NCBI RefSeq assembly: GCF_024345205.1
Contig: NZ_BROC01000017.1
Span: 1 to 49,436, forward strand
Source of the DNA: Lapidilactobacillus luobeiensis
Lineage (GTDB): Bacteria; Bacillota; Bacilli; Lactobacillales; Lactobacillaceae
Direction of reading: 5' to 3'
DNA length: 49,436 nt
This document shows positions 16,507-25,068 of this stretch, piece after piece. Below the pieces are notes generated by a model, which was not told where the DNA came from, did not search any database, and saw nothing but the letters and a program-made list of their open reading frames with translations. The translations under genes and the position numbers were made by a program. Each line of letters begins with the position of its first letter. Positions within the stretch are counted from its first letter, which is position 1.

Positions 16507-16959
16507 ATCAATTGCGTCCGGCGCTTGATCCGTCTGCGGGGTCAGCGGCGTCAACGGAAGCTGGTCTTGCTGGATCCGCTTTTGTAAATCGAGGATCTTG
16601 GCGGCGATGGTTTCGGCGCAGGCGCGATAGACCGCGGGCGTTTGGCCAGTGGGATCGGCTAGGCCCCAGTCTTCGCGGTAACGGCTGGGAACCATGGGGC
16701 AATCAACTTCACAGCCCATGGTGATGACGATGTCCAGCGCCGGCAATTGCGCCAAAGGTTTGGAGAATTGGGCGGACAGATCCAGCTGATACAAATCAGC
16801 CATGGTGCGCGCCGCTTGCGGGTCGATCCGCGCCGCCGCCGTGGTTCCGGCGGAGAAACTGTTGAACGTCGCGCCGGCCAAGTGACGCCCCAGCGCTTCG
16901 GCTATTTGACTCCGACAAGCATTGTGCACACAAATAAAACCAACATTCAATTTTGACAA
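16504..16959 (-). CDS. ArsC-type arsenate reductase / low-molecular-weight phosphatase
   Basis: About 151 residues, LMW protein tyrosine phosphatase fold. CVHNACRS is the Cx5R phosphate/arsenate loop. ITMGCEVDCPM carries the pair of further cysteines used by thioredoxin-coupled ArsC, and EDWGLADPTGQ is the family DPxG segment. This favours arsenate reductase over a plain phosphatase, but there is no arsB/arsR nearby. The start is uncertain: TTG at 16959 lies eight bases after GAGG and is preferred to the GTG at 16968, which has no ribosome site. The proline/glutamine-rich C-tail ends on an R3 repeat, whose edge provides the stop codon, so the tail may have been altered by the insertion. Confidence 0.8.
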   Translation of the reverse strand: MSKLNVGFICVHNACRSQIAEALGRHLAGATFNSFSAGTTAAARIDPQAARTMADLYQLDLSAQFSKPLAQLPALDIVITMGCEVDCPMVPSRYREDWGLADPTGQTPAVYRACAETIAAKILDLQKRIQQDQLPLTPLTPQTDQAPDAID

Positions 16960-17165
16960 ACAGGCCACCTCACCAGTGAAAATTTGGAGAACTTCCGCTT
17001 TTGATCTTTTGAGGAACTTACACCCTTGATTTTACAGAAATTGGCTGATTTTACCAGTGATAATGGTTGGTAAAACTAAGTTAGTACCGCCAGCGACAAA
17101 AATCATTTATTTCCAAAAACTGCCAGAAATTTGGTTGATTTGAAATGGTTTCTGTGTCCGGCTAT

Positions 17166-17190
17166 TTGTATAGCTGTTGTATTATTGTAT
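17166..17190 (+). promoter_or_regulatory. Candidate RelB operator, three TTGTAT repeats
   Basis: TTGTAT occurs at 17166, 17177 and 17185 just ahead of the antitoxin gene and includes -10-like TATTAT. Antitoxins of this family usually repress their own promoter; these repeats are the obvious candidate site. Confidence 0.4.
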
Positions 17191-17209
17191 ACGTGCAGGA
17201 GGCGATACG

Positions 17210-17488
17210 ATGGACACAAAAAAGAAAGCAGTGATTACTGCTCGCGTAGATTTGGACACAAAAGAACGCGCTCGCAAGGTATTTGAAAATGCTGGGTTGG
17301 ATATGACAACAGCAATAAATATTTACTTGAAGAAAGCGATTGCGGTGAATGGCGTACCATTTTCAGTCACAGCAATTGATCCTTTGGATGAAGCAACACT
17401 TCGAGCACATGATGAGATTCAACGTGGTGAGTATGACAGTTTCGATAGTGTGGACGCTTGGTTTAAGGATTTGACCAATGGAGATTAA
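17210..17488 (+). CDS. relB: RelB/DinJ-family antitoxin
   Basis: A 92-residue antitoxin. The N-terminal ribbon-helix-helix (ITARVDLDTKERARKVFENAGLDMTTAINIYLKKAI) is the DinJ/RelB DNA-binding domain. The C-terminal part (DEIQRGEYDSFDSVDAWFKDL) is the toxin-wrapping tail. An open frame reaches back to 17177, but ATG 17210 follows AGGAGG by seven bases. It overlaps the toxin gene by 11 bp, the usual coupling. Confidence 0.93.
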   Translation: MDTKKKAVITARVDLDTKERARKVFENAGLDMTTAINIYLKKAIAVNGVPFSVTAIDPLDEATLRAHDEIQRGEYDSFDSVDAWFKDLTNGD

Positions 17489-17753
17489 GCAAGTAAAGCT
17501 ATTCAAGAAGCAGGCTCGGATGATGCAGAAGCGCGGCGCTAACCTGGATGAATTACGCGAAGCGATTGTGGCAATCGTCACTAAAAATCAGAAACGCCTT
17601 GATGAGTTGAGTGACCATGCTTTGAAGCGTGACCGTGGACTACATATTGCTGGTCGCGGTGACTGGTTGTTGCGGTACAGAATTATAGACGATACAGTGG
17701 TTTTATGGTTACTGGCCACGGGTTCACATCGAGATGTGTTGAATATCGAATAG
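17478..17753 (+). CDS. YafQ-family ribosome-dependent mRNA interferase toxin
   Basis: A 91-residue RelE-superfamily toxin that would cleave ribosome-bound mRNA and is neutralised by the adjoining RelB. YafQ-like residues are visible: histidines in LSDHALK and GLHIAGRGDW, the DW pair followed by LLRYRI, and TGSHRDVL near the end. The canonical final aromatic is replaced by isoleucine (NIE), so catalytic efficiency is uncertain. Start ATG 17478 lies inside the antitoxin gene. Confidence 0.9.
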   Translation: MEIKQVKLFKKQARMMQKRGANLDELREAIVAIVTKNQKRLDELSDHALKRDRGLHIAGRGDWLLRYRIIDDTVVLWLLATGSHRDVLNIE

Positions 17754-17757
17754 TTAG

Positions 17758-17790
17758 TAGGTCATGGGCGAAAGTCTATGGCCTATTTTT
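17758..17790 (+). terminator. Terminator of the toxin-antitoxin operon
   Basis: TAGGTCAT pairs with ATGGCCTA (17778-17785, one mismatch), followed by TTTTT. Confidence 0.75.
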
Positions 17791-17971
17791 GTGTCGGATA
17801 CTGTATCGGATGGTCAGCCCGACAAAATAGACTTGTAAAATGCGAAAGTGTCCAAGGATAGGTATGTCATTAATTGGACGACTATCTCATTGGGTGGTTC
17901 TTCAATATACGACGGGGGCTGTCCCACTTAAATTGTTCGGTTCGTTTTGAATCGTTTCCACTAATAAATTT

Positions 17972-18502
17972 TTATTTTGATTGTTTTAATCTTAACTTTG
18001 CTTCATTTGAGTTCAGTAGTTTGATCTGATATAACATAGCAATATCAGTTTTTAAATTTTCTTCTTCTTTATTACTATCAATAGAATTAAAAATTCTGTT
18101 AATTATCCAAACAACTGATGTACCCAGACCAGCAGTTCCCAAGTTAAAACCTAACTGCTCGTTCTCTGAAAGTGTACTCTTTTTAATATCTTTAAGAATT
18201 GAATTAAATTCTCCTTGGATAATAAATTCATCCTCTTGTTCTTTTACTTTTTGTCGAATTTCTTTTAAATTAGATGCAGTATACAGCAAATCACTATCTC
18301 TAATAGTCAATAATTGGTCTAATACTTCTCCGGGAGAATGGTTAGTTCCTTTAGAGATAGCGATCAGAGTTTTTCCTGAATAAGTTTCTGGGTCTCGTTT
18401 TGATGCTTTTGATAAGGTTTGCTCTGATATTCCAACTTTTTTTGATAAATCATATCTAGTCAGACCATTTTGTTTTAAAAAGATATCTAGTACATTTTTC
18501 AT
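17972..18502 (-). CDS. Small XRE-family protein with hydrophobic segment
   Basis: A 176-residue protein. Residues 1-60 are a helix-turn-helix (KQNGLTRYDLSKKVGISEQT, then SKGTNHSPGEVLDQL). Residues ~85-115 are charged and helical. GFNLGTAGLGTSVVWIINRI is a possible membrane or amphipathic helix, and the C-tail is again charged. No specific family recognised. The ATG at 18502 follows TAGGAGGT; upstream frame to 18634 is not used. AT-rich and monocistronic. The hairpin holding its ribosome site is described separately. Confidence 0.72.
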   Translation of the reverse strand: MKNVLDIFLKQNGLTRYDLSKKVGISEQTLSKASKRDPETYSGKTLIAISKGTNHSPGEVLDQLLTIRDSDLLYTASNLKEIRQKVKEQEDEFIIQGEFNSILKDIKKSTLSENEQLGFNLGTAGLGTSVVWIINRIFNSIDSNKEEENLKTDIAMLYQIKLLNSNEAKLRLKQSK

Positions 18503-18509
18503 ATAAAAA

Positions 18510-18549
18510 CCTCCTATTGTACTCAAATTCATTTTAGTACAATGGGAGG
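18510..18549 (-). promoter_or_regulatory. Inverted repeat sequestering the ribosome site of the XRE gene
   Basis: CCTCCTATTGTACT (18510-18523) and AGTACAATGGGAGG (18536-18549) form a 14-bp inverted repeat with one mismatch and a 12-base loop. In the minus-strand transcript the 3' arm contains AGGAGG, the ribosome site of the gene at 18502, followed by TTTTT. It can act as a DNA operator, an attenuator or a translation-blocking hairpin. Confidence 0.65.
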
Positions 18550-18680
18550 CTTTTTGCCAATGCGAACTAATATTTTGTCCGCACGCCCAACCCCACATTT
18601 CAAAACCGCCCTTAACAAACGCCCAAGGGGACACTTAAACAGGACACCTGTTTTGGCTAGCGTAGCACGCTTCCCAACGC

Positions 18681-18720
18681 AAAAAGACACCTTTCACTTA
18701 AACGAAAGGCGTCTTTTTAA
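18681..18720. terminator. Bidirectional terminator
   Basis: AAAAAGACACCTTTC pairs with GAAAGGCGTCTTTTT with one mismatch. Confidence 0.8.
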
Positions 18721-18721
18721 A

Positions 18722-18825
18722 CGTGGATCCCATCAATTGGACATCGCTTATCGATTGGCGGGGGTGCTTGAACGACTAAGTTAACGTTGAGCGCCCACAG
18801 TGAGCTCACCATGAATCGCGCAGTA
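18722..18825. repeat. Remnant of an R1 repeat with its core deleted
   Basis: Matches the R1 copy at 13820-13900 (CAATTGGACATCGCTT, GACTAAGTTAACGTTGAGCG) and then jumps directly to the CCCACAGTGAGCTCACC segment, so both inner hairpins are missing. Confidence 0.7.
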
Positions 18826-18838
18826 CTAAACTGCTGCT

Positions 18839-19250
18839 AATGCTCAGAAGCTGCCCGGGTCGGTTCACACTCTATCTTGAAACGTGCTGCGCGACCCAGC
18901 TTCTTCCGCTTAGCTACGCAATTGTTCTGGAAGCAAAGTGCAGCTTCCAAAACAATTGTTAGGCTAATGCTCAGAAGCTGCCCGGGTCGGTTCACACTCT
19001 ATCTTGAAACGTGCTGCGAGGTGCAGACCGCTGCGCCTTAAAGTATCTGCTTGCCCAATCTGCTGCGCAGCTTAGTCAAGTAGATAAATTAATGCTCACG
19101 GTCTAACCGCACCTCTCCGCACTCTCTATCTAAACGTGCTGCGCGCAACTGCTTTCTGCGCCGATACGCAATTTGTCACAGATTGTCTAGAGCCAATCTG
19201 CAACAAATCGCTAGTCGTGCTCAAAAGCAACCCGTTGCGCTCCGCACTCT
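18839..19250. repeat. Array of three R3 elements, left block
   Basis: A partial element (18839-18878) then three full ones: 18879-19000, 19005-19125 and 19132-19250. All open GAAACGTGCTGCG or AAACGTGCTGCG and end CGCACTCT or CACACTCT, but their central stems differ. The first centre is CAATTGTTCTGGAAGC / GCTTCCAAAACAATTG. Confidence 0.85.
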
Positions 19251-19360
19251 GACTACTTCTTCAAGTTCTTCTCGACGTAGTCTTTGATTTGGTCGTCGGT
19301 CATGTCCAACATTGGCTTCATGGCCTCTTCAGTCTTGATTGTGTCACGATCATTTGCTTC
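18879..19360. repeat. Left ~480-bp direct repeat flanking the sugar locus
   Basis: Collinear with 29598-30080: three R3 elements and then the 3' part of the 73-residue gene. From 19132 onward the two copies differ at only a handful of bases. Similarity stops sharply at 19360 after CATTTGCTTC. Confidence 0.88.
19253..19360 (-). pseudogene. 5'-truncated copy of the 73-residue gene at 29973-30194
   Basis: Encodes the last 35 residues (EANDRDTIKTEEAMKPMLDM onward to VEKNLKK) in frame with a single A-to-D change. The 5' half, start codon and ribosome site are replaced by unrelated sequence. Not expected to be expressed. Confidence 0.88.
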
Positions 19361-19541
19361 ACAGTTACAATGTTTGCGGACTCAAAAGGTATCAGGTATC
19401 AATAAAATAAATTCAAAAAATAAATTAGCAGAAAGCCGATTGCTATTACCTAAGTGAAAGGGGCTCAACCGTTTTTTCAAGGGTTTTAAATTGAGTAAAG
19501 AAATGTTTTTTGGAGAAAACGATATCATTATTAAAAGAGTG

Positions 19542-19550
19542 TGCTATAAT
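19542..19550 (+). promoter_or_regulatory. Extended -10 promoter of the beta-glucosidase/phosphorylase operon
   Basis: TGC plus TATAAT (19545-19550). A cre-like stretch with two mismatches lies at 19513-19527. Confidence 0.7.
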
Positions 19551-19553
19551 TTT

Positions 19554-19568
19554 GGTGAAACGTTTCTA
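19554..19568 (+). promoter_or_regulatory. LacI-type operator before the GH3 gene
   Basis: GGTGAAACGTTTCTA with the palindromic core GAAACGTTTC (19557-19566), just after the -10 box. The same 15 bases occur inverted at 25019-25033 before the transporter genes. The LacI-family regulator of the locus is the likely binder. Confidence 0.8.
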
Positions 19569-19592
19569 TAAAAACTATTGAGGAGTTTATAC

Positions 19593-21731
19593 ATGAAAGC
19601 CATCGAGTTAAAGCAACTTCTTAAGCAAATGACAATTTCGGAAAAAATCGGGCAATTACAACAACTTACTGCGGATTTTTTCACTTCGGGTGCTTCCGAG
19701 ATTACTGGACCGGTTAAGGAAGCGAATCTAAGCCCAGAAATGATTTATCAGGCCGGGTCTATTCTAGGCGTTTCCGATAAAGAGAAGGTTCGGGCCATTC
19801 AAGCAGAATATTTAGCAAAGAATCGCCTAAAAATACCGCTACTATTTATGGCCGATGTTATCCATGGTTATAAGGAGATCTTCCCGATACCATTGGCTAT
19901 GGCAGCAACATGGAATCCTGAGCTTGTACGACAAACGGCTGAATTTGCTGCGAAAGAATCGTATGTCAATGGATTGCATGTAACTTTCTCGCCCATGGTT
20001 GATCTCGTTCGGGATCCACGCTGGGGAAGAGTGATGGAATACAATGGTGAAGATCCTTATTTGAACAGTAGGATGGCGCGCGCCTACGTCCAAGGTTACC
20101 AAGGTGATCAAAACGATTTAAGACAACCCAATACTATCGCCGCCACTGTTAAGCATTTTGCGGCATATGGTGCGGTCGAAGCAGGACGTGAATATAACAC
20201 TGTTGATTTATCGCGCTGGCAACTTTTTGAGAACTATTTAACCGGGTATCAAGCGGCGATCGATGCCGGTGCAAAGTTAGTCATGACATCTTTCAATATT
20301 TTTGAAGGAATCCCAGTCACTGCAAATGAGTATGTTTTACGAACGGTGCTCCGTGATAAATTGGGTTTTAAGGGAACTGTAATTTCTGATTGGGATGCGG
20401 TTGAAGAGATAATTAATCATGGTACGGCGAGTACAGGAAGTGCTGCCGCTGAGCAAGCCCTGCGCGCTGGTGTTGATATTGAAATGATGAGTTTTAATTA
20501 CAACAAATTTCTTGAAGCTTTAGTTGATAAAGGGATTCTGTCAGTGTCGCTGATCGATGAGGCGGTTTTGCAGATATTGACACTAAAAAATGAACTGGGT
20601 ATCTTTGAAGATCCATTTCGAGGATTAGATGCAACGTTAACAGAACAAGACCAAGTAAACGGTACAAAATTAGCGCTAACTGCCGCTAAAGAATCGTTGG
20701 TTCTTGTGGAGAATAAGCAGAAGGCACTACCCCTAGATGAACGAAAATCAGTCATTGTATTGGGATCGTTGGCAAACACAGGTGAATTGTTAGGTGGATG
20801 GTCTTGGCATGGGCAACCTCAAGAAACGGAGTCAATAATCGCCGCACTTGACCACGCTAAAATCAAATACAGATTTGTTGATGATCAAAATCACACGGCG
20901 CTTAACCATCTCGATGAAATTTCGGGTGATAGTATCTTGCTATTCTTGGGGGAACCGGCTAGCCAAACTGGTGAGGCCACCAGTAAGACTGACCTTCGAT
21001 TGACATCGACACAACGGCGGCTCTTATCGTTGGCTGCTAGCTCGGGTAAAAAAGTGATCTCAATCATTATGAGTGGACGTCCGTTGATCGATTCAGAGAT
21101 TTATGAAAAAAGCAATGCGGTTTTGTTAGCTTGGTATGGCGGTAGTGAGGTGGCTCAAGCAATCTGTACAACCATTTTTGGAAAGAACAATCCTAGTGGG
21201 AAACTACCGATGTCCGTACCTAGAAATGTTGGTCAGATACCAATTTATTATAATCATTATTCAACGGGTCGTCCGGAGACAAGTCCCGACGAGAAAGATA
21301 AATATGTTTCAAAGTACCTTGACAGTAGCAACCAGCCGAGATATCCGTTTGGTTTTGGACTTAGTTATTCAAACTTTGAATATGGGATCCCTAAATTATC
21401 TTCGGCAGTCTTGACTAAGACTAAATCAATTGAGTTGATGGTCGATGTGACAAACACAAGTCTCCAAAGCGGTGTTGAAACAGTGCAACTATACATTCAC
21501 GCACTTGTTGGCGAGACCGTTCGTCCAGTTAAACAATTGATAAATTTCAAAAGAATTATGTTAGAGTCTCATGAAACACGGCGAGTTATTTTTACGATCA
21601 GCGAAACGGATCTACGTTACGTTCACAGCAATTTACAAAGTAAGAGTGATCTGGGTGATTTTGAGTATTTTATCGGTTCAGACTCAAATGTAAATAAAAA
21701 AGGAAATTTCGAATTGAGGGATGTTGAGTGA
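19593..21731 (+). CDS. GH3 beta-glucosidase, probably acting on sophorose-type beta-1,2-glucosides
   Basis: A 712-residue intracellular glycoside hydrolase family 3 enzyme without signal peptide. The N-terminal barrel shows DVIHGYKEIFPIPLAMAATW, MVDLVRDPRWGR, TVKHFAAYG and the nucleophile aspartate D266 in VISDWDAV. The second domain (~360-560, SLVLVENKQKALPL, GRPLIDSE) and a C-terminal fibronectin-III-like domain (PFGFGLSYSNFEY) complete a BglX-like layout. The start ATG at 19593 follows TGAGGAG. It overlaps the GH94 phosphorylase gene by four bases. In Listeria innocua the GH3 enzyme lin1840 beside a 1,2-beta-oligoglucan phosphorylase hydrolyses sophorose. I infer the same role, to glucose, from context. 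Confidence 0.88.
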   Translation: MKAIELKQLLKQMTISEKIGQLQQLTADFFTSGASEITGPVKEANLSPEMIYQAGSILGVSDKEKVRAIQAEYLAKNRLKIPLLFMADVIHGYKEIFPIPLAMAATWNPELVRQTAEFAAKESYVNGLHVTFSPMVDLVRDPRWGRVMEYNGEDPYLNSRMARAYVQGYQGDQNDLRQPNTIAATVKHFAAYGAVEAGREYNTVDLSRWQLFENYLTGYQAAIDAGAKLVMTSFNIFEGIPVTANEYVLRTVLRDKLGFKGTVISDWDAVEEIINHGTASTGSAAAEQALRAGVDIEMMSFNYNKFLEALVDKGILSVSLIDEAVLQILTLKNELGIFEDPFRGLDATLTEQDQVNGTKLALTAAKESLVLVENKQKALPLDERKSVIVLGSLANTGELLGGWSWHGQPQETESIIAALDHAKIKYRFVDDQNHTALNHLDEISGDSILLFLGEPASQTGEATSKTDLRLTSTQRRLLSLAASSGKKVISIIMSGRPLIDSEIYEKSNAVLLAWYGGSEVAQAICTTIFGKNNPSGKLPMSVPRNVGQIPIYYNHYSTGRPETSPDEKDKYVSKYLDSSNQPRYPFGFGLSYSNFEYGIPKLSSAVLTKTKSIELMVDVTNTSLQSGVETVQLYIHALVGETVRPVKQLINFKRIMLESHETRRVIFTISETDLRYVHSNLQSKSDLGDFEYFIGSDSNVNKKGNFELRDVE

Positions 21732-24700
21732 TCAAAGTAAAAAATGAGAAGATCGCGTTTGATTTTCTTAAAAACGGCGCAGTACGAGCGATTCATGCAG
21801 ATTCATTTATGATCAATCAGAGCATAGGAAATAATCTTGATGGAAGTATTGGTAATATTTATTTACGCATTGTTGACGAGCGAGGTAACTATCATAGCAG
21901 ACCACTAATGGGACCACGGTCTGGCAGTGACTTTTATGTTGCAAAGAATAAACCCCAGGCTAAGTGGCAAGGCTCTTTTATGAGTGTTGACTATACCTTA
22001 TCGCTACGGTTAGGGTCTAAGAGCTGGTTTTGGCATATTGCATTAAATAACCCAGAGCAGAAAACATGCGATCTTTTCTATACACAGGATTTAGGTTTAG
22101 CCTTGCCAGGAACGGTAATGAGTAATGAGGCATATGTTTCACAGTATATCGATCATAAAATAGTTGATGATCAGGTGCTGTCTAGACAGAATCAAGCACA
22201 AGATGGTAGCTATCCAGCACTACAGGAAGGTGCGCTTTCAACATTAGATAGCTATTCAACAGATGGCTATCAGTTTTACGGTTTAGATTATCGCCGGACT
22301 AATATCCCGCGTGCATTAGAAGAGGCACATTTATTAAGTCAAAATTATCAATATGAATTTGCCTTAACTGCATTAAAGAGTCCGATCACAAGCACAGCTG
22401 AATATGACTATACTTTTTATGCTTGCTATGATTCGAATCATCCCGAGCAGATTACTGAATGTCTATTGAAGAAAAACGAGTTGCGCGAGGAGTTTGCGGC
22501 TATTTCAGTGTCAACGGATTGGCAGCTGATCGGTGAGGGCGCCTTCTTAGATTTTGGCTATTTATCAGGTGAGCAAGTAGGTAGTGACTTCATTAAGGAA
22601 CATTTCCCTGAGCGTTGTCAATCCGAAAAAATTGCAGGGGATCTAGCGGCATTTTTCACACCTGCAGGTGATCATGTCGTTTTACAGAATAAAGAAATGG
22701 TTTCCGAGCGCCCTACAGGAAATATTATTTTATCAAACTTAAATTATCATCCTAAAAGTCGTAAGTTAGCAACTACTGCATATATGAGTGGGGTGTTCAA
22801 CTCTCAGATTGTTTTTGGTAACACTTCCAACAATAAATTCGTCACGAATGCCAGAAATTCATTGAATGTTTTAAAAAATTCTGGACAGCGGATTTATCTT
22901 AAACGACAAGGCAAATGGAACCTTTTGGGATTGCCGTCGGTCTTTGAAATGGGTATTAATTTCAATAAATGGGTTTACGAGTTGTCCGATGATCGACTAG
23001 TGGTAACGACTTATACGAGTGGATTATCAGATCAAGTTGTTTTAGAATTTCAAGCGCAAAAGAAATATGACATTTTGGTCACGACGCAGGTTGGGATGGG
23101 CGATGTTGAGTATCAAGACTCATTCAATGTTACGGTAGACAGCAAGGGGTTTGAATTTAGTCCTAAGAATGAGACACCGATGGCACAACATAACCCGGCC
23201 ATTTCGTATACACTTCGGAATCAGAGCGTGGCTTCGGCCAGACCAGTAGCGATGGATAAATGGTTATTCAATGTTGATTCGGCTGATCAAACGCTCTTTG
23301 GCCTTGAATTCAAGCAGGTCAATTCTTTTCAGTTGACCATGGCCGTTACTTTTAATGAATCTGAGCTACCGGTAGTTGAAAGTGAAGCGAAGTCTATCCA
23401 GCTGTTTCAAGAAACTTATCACCACCTATTAGGCGAAATTCAACTCAGTGCGCTATCAAACGCTGATCCACGAATAAGTGATCAAATTGAAAAAATGAAT
23501 TTAATTACCTATTGGTATGCACATGATGCAATGATTCATCTGCTTTCGCCACATGGATTAGAACAGTATGGTGGGGCAGCTTGGGGAACTCGAGATGTCT
23601 GTCAAGGTCCATTGGAATTTTTCATTGCTACTAGAAATTTCGATTATGCACGAGAAATTATTTTGACGGTTTATGCACATCAACAACTTGAAACAGGTAA
23701 TTGGCCACAGTGGTTTATGTTTGATGAATATGAGGAGATTTTCTCTGATGAAAGTCATGGTGATGTGATCGTTTGGCCAATGAAAGCATTAGCCGCATAT
23801 TTAAAGGCCACCGGGGACATCAGCATTCTTGATGAGAAGATCTCGTGGTTCTCCGCTAAACAGAAACGTACGACCGAGAAATCGGGTTCACTGTTTGATC
23901 ATTTACAGCAAGAAATCAACTATATTCGTGATCACTTCTTCAAAGGCACAGTTATCTCAGAATATGGTGATGGCGATTGGGATGACACCCTACAACCGGC
24001 CAATGCTGCTGACAAAAAGAGAATGGCAAGCACATGGACCGTGGAGTTGACCTATCAAGCGCTGACAGAATTAAATTCTAATATGAGTGATTATGATCCT
24101 GATTTCTATCATTTGACCACAAAATTGATCGATCAACTTAAAAGACAGTTTCGTAAATATTTTGAGCCTCAAGATATTTTGCCAGGATTTATCAGTTTTG
24201 AGGCTGATGGGACTGTTCGGAAGATCATTCATCCAGATGATTCACGAACAGGAATCAATTACCGTCTTTTACCGATGACTCGAGGTATCCTTAGTCATCT
24301 TCTTAATGAGGAAGAAATCAATCAACACTTGCAAATCATTCGTAAGGAGTTAATAGCACCAGATGCGGTCCGACTGATGAGTGCGCCCGCTGAGTATCAA
24401 GGTGGCGTCAGCCATATTTTTAAACGAGCTGAGCAGGCTGCTAATTTTGGGCGCGAAATAGGATTAGCGTATATCCATGCAAACATCAGGTTTATTGAGG
24501 CTTTATCAGAACTACATGATCAATCCGCTTGGGACTTCGCGCAAAGAATAATTCCAATCAATATTAAAAATGAAGTTGAGAATGCCGCACCTAGGCAGGC
24601 CAATGCGTACTTTAGTAGTTCGGACGCTGACTTTATGGATCGTTATGCTGCTCGTAAAGATTTTGCAAAGATAAAGGCAGGGAAAGTACCTGTCAAAGGT

Positions 24701-24973
24701 GGTTGGAAAATCTATTCTAGTGGACCAGGAATCTTTTTGAGCACAATTTTCACTAAAATATTGGGCATTCGTATTCAAGACGATAAAATAATCATTGATC
24801 CAGTTATTCCAGACGAGATTTGGAAGACTGGTTTGCTGGTTTCGCTAAAGGTTTTCGAAAAAACGATTAAGATCAAGTACCTGATCACAACTGACGAATC
24901 TACTAATAACGAGCAGAAGAGTTGGTTTATCAAGGATTTGAGGGATGGCGAGACATTGGTGATAAAAAAATAG
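21728..24973 (+). CDS. GH94 phosphorylase, 1,2-beta-oligoglucan phosphorylase-like
   Basis: A 1081-residue cytosolic GH94 protein, the length typical of 1,2-beta-oligoglucan phosphorylase (SOGP) and longer than cellobiose phosphorylase. N-terminal beta-sandwich domains fill roughly 1-560. An (alpha/alpha)6 barrel follows with YGGAAWGTRDVCQGPLEFF, TGNWPQWFMFDEYEEIF and, near residue 750, GDGDWDDTL, the equivalent of the catalytic-acid DWND loop of GH94. The reaction would be phosphate plus beta-1,2-glucan oligomer to alpha-glucose 1-phosphate plus a shortened oligomer. GTG start overlaps the GH3 stop (GTGA). Laminaribiose or cellodextrin specificity cannot be excluded; the neighbourhood argues for beta-1,2. 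Confidence 0.83.
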   Translation: MIKVKNEKIAFDFLKNGAVRAIHADSFMINQSIGNNLDGSIGNIYLRIVDERGNYHSRPLMGPRSGSDFYVAKNKPQAKWQGSFMSVDYTLSLRLGSKSWFWHIALNNPEQKTCDLFYTQDLGLALPGTVMSNEAYVSQYIDHKIVDDQVLSRQNQAQDGSYPALQEGALSTLDSYSTDGYQFYGLDYRRTNIPRALEEAHLLSQNYQYEFALTALKSPITSTAEYDYTFYACYDSNHPEQITECLLKKNELREEFAAISVSTDWQLIGEGAFLDFGYLSGEQVGSDFIKEHFPERCQSEKIAGDLAAFFTPAGDHVVLQNKEMVSERPTGNIILSNLNYHPKSRKLATTAYMSGVFNSQIVFGNTSNNKFVTNARNSLNVLKNSGQRIYLKRQGKWNLLGLPSVFEMGINFNKWVYELSDDRLVVTTYTSGLSDQVVLEFQAQKKYDILVTTQVGMGDVEYQDSFNVTVDSKGFEFSPKNETPMAQHNPAISYTLRNQSVASARPVAMDKWLFNVDSADQTLFGLEFKQVNSFQLTMAVTFNESELPVVESEAKSIQLFQETYHHLLGEIQLSALSNADPRISDQIEKMNLITYWYAHDAMIHLLSPHGLEQYGGAAWGTRDVCQGPLEFFIATRNFDYAREIILTVYAHQQLETGNWPQWFMFDEYEEIFSDESHGDVIVWPMKALAAYLKATGDISILDEKISWFSAKQKRTTEKSGSLFDHLQQEINYIRDHFFKGTVISEYGDGDWDDTLQPANAADKKRMASTWTVELTYQALTELNSNMSDYDPDFYHLTTKLIDQLKRQFRKYFEPQDILPGFISFEADGTVRKIIHPDDSRTGINYRLLPMTRGILSHLLNEEEINQHLQIIRKELIAPDAVRLMSAPAEYQGGVSHIFKRAEQAANFGREIGLAYIHANIRFIEALSELHDQSAWDFAQRIIPINIKNEVENAAPRQANAYFSSSDADFMDRYAARKDFAKIKAGKVPVKGGWKIYSSGPGIFLSTIFTKILGIRIQDDKIIIDPVIPDEIWKTGLLVSLKVFEKTIKIKYLITTDESTNNEQKSWFIKDLRDGETLVIKK

Positions 24974-24982
24974 TCAAAAGGG

Positions 24983-24997
24983 TTGAAAACGCTAACA
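24983..24997 (+). promoter_or_regulatory. Perfect CcpA cre site over the transporter promoter
   Basis: TTGAAAACGCTAACA satisfies every position of the cre consensus WTGNAANCGNWNNCW and overlaps the -35 box, so glucose repression through CcpA is expected. Confidence 0.88.
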
Positions 24998-25010
24998 GAA
25001 AGTGTATAAT
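24983..25010 (+). promoter_or_regulatory. Promoter of the binding-protein/permease operon
   Basis: TTGAAA (24983-24988), 16-bp spacer, TATAAT (25005-25010). Independent of the enzyme operon upstream. Confidence 0.85.
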
Positions 25011-25018
25011 CATGTTTG

Positions 25019-25033
25019 TAGAAACGTTTCACC
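25019..25033 (+). promoter_or_regulatory. LacI-type operator before the transporter genes
   Basis: TAGAAACGTTTCACC is the exact reverse complement of 19554-19568, placed just after the -10 box. Confidence 0.85.
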
Positions 25034-25068
25034 ATAAAATAATTTAAGTTCTGTGGAGGGCATTCATC

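Noticed and set aside
18839-19250. CRISPR-like or rRNA/tRNA gene array
   Set aside because: Units are ~120 bp with pairing ends and variable centres; no tRNA cloverleaf or spacer pattern.
19240-19360. Second functional copy of the 73-residue gene
   Set aside because: The 5' half including start and ribosome site is missing, so it is a fragment.
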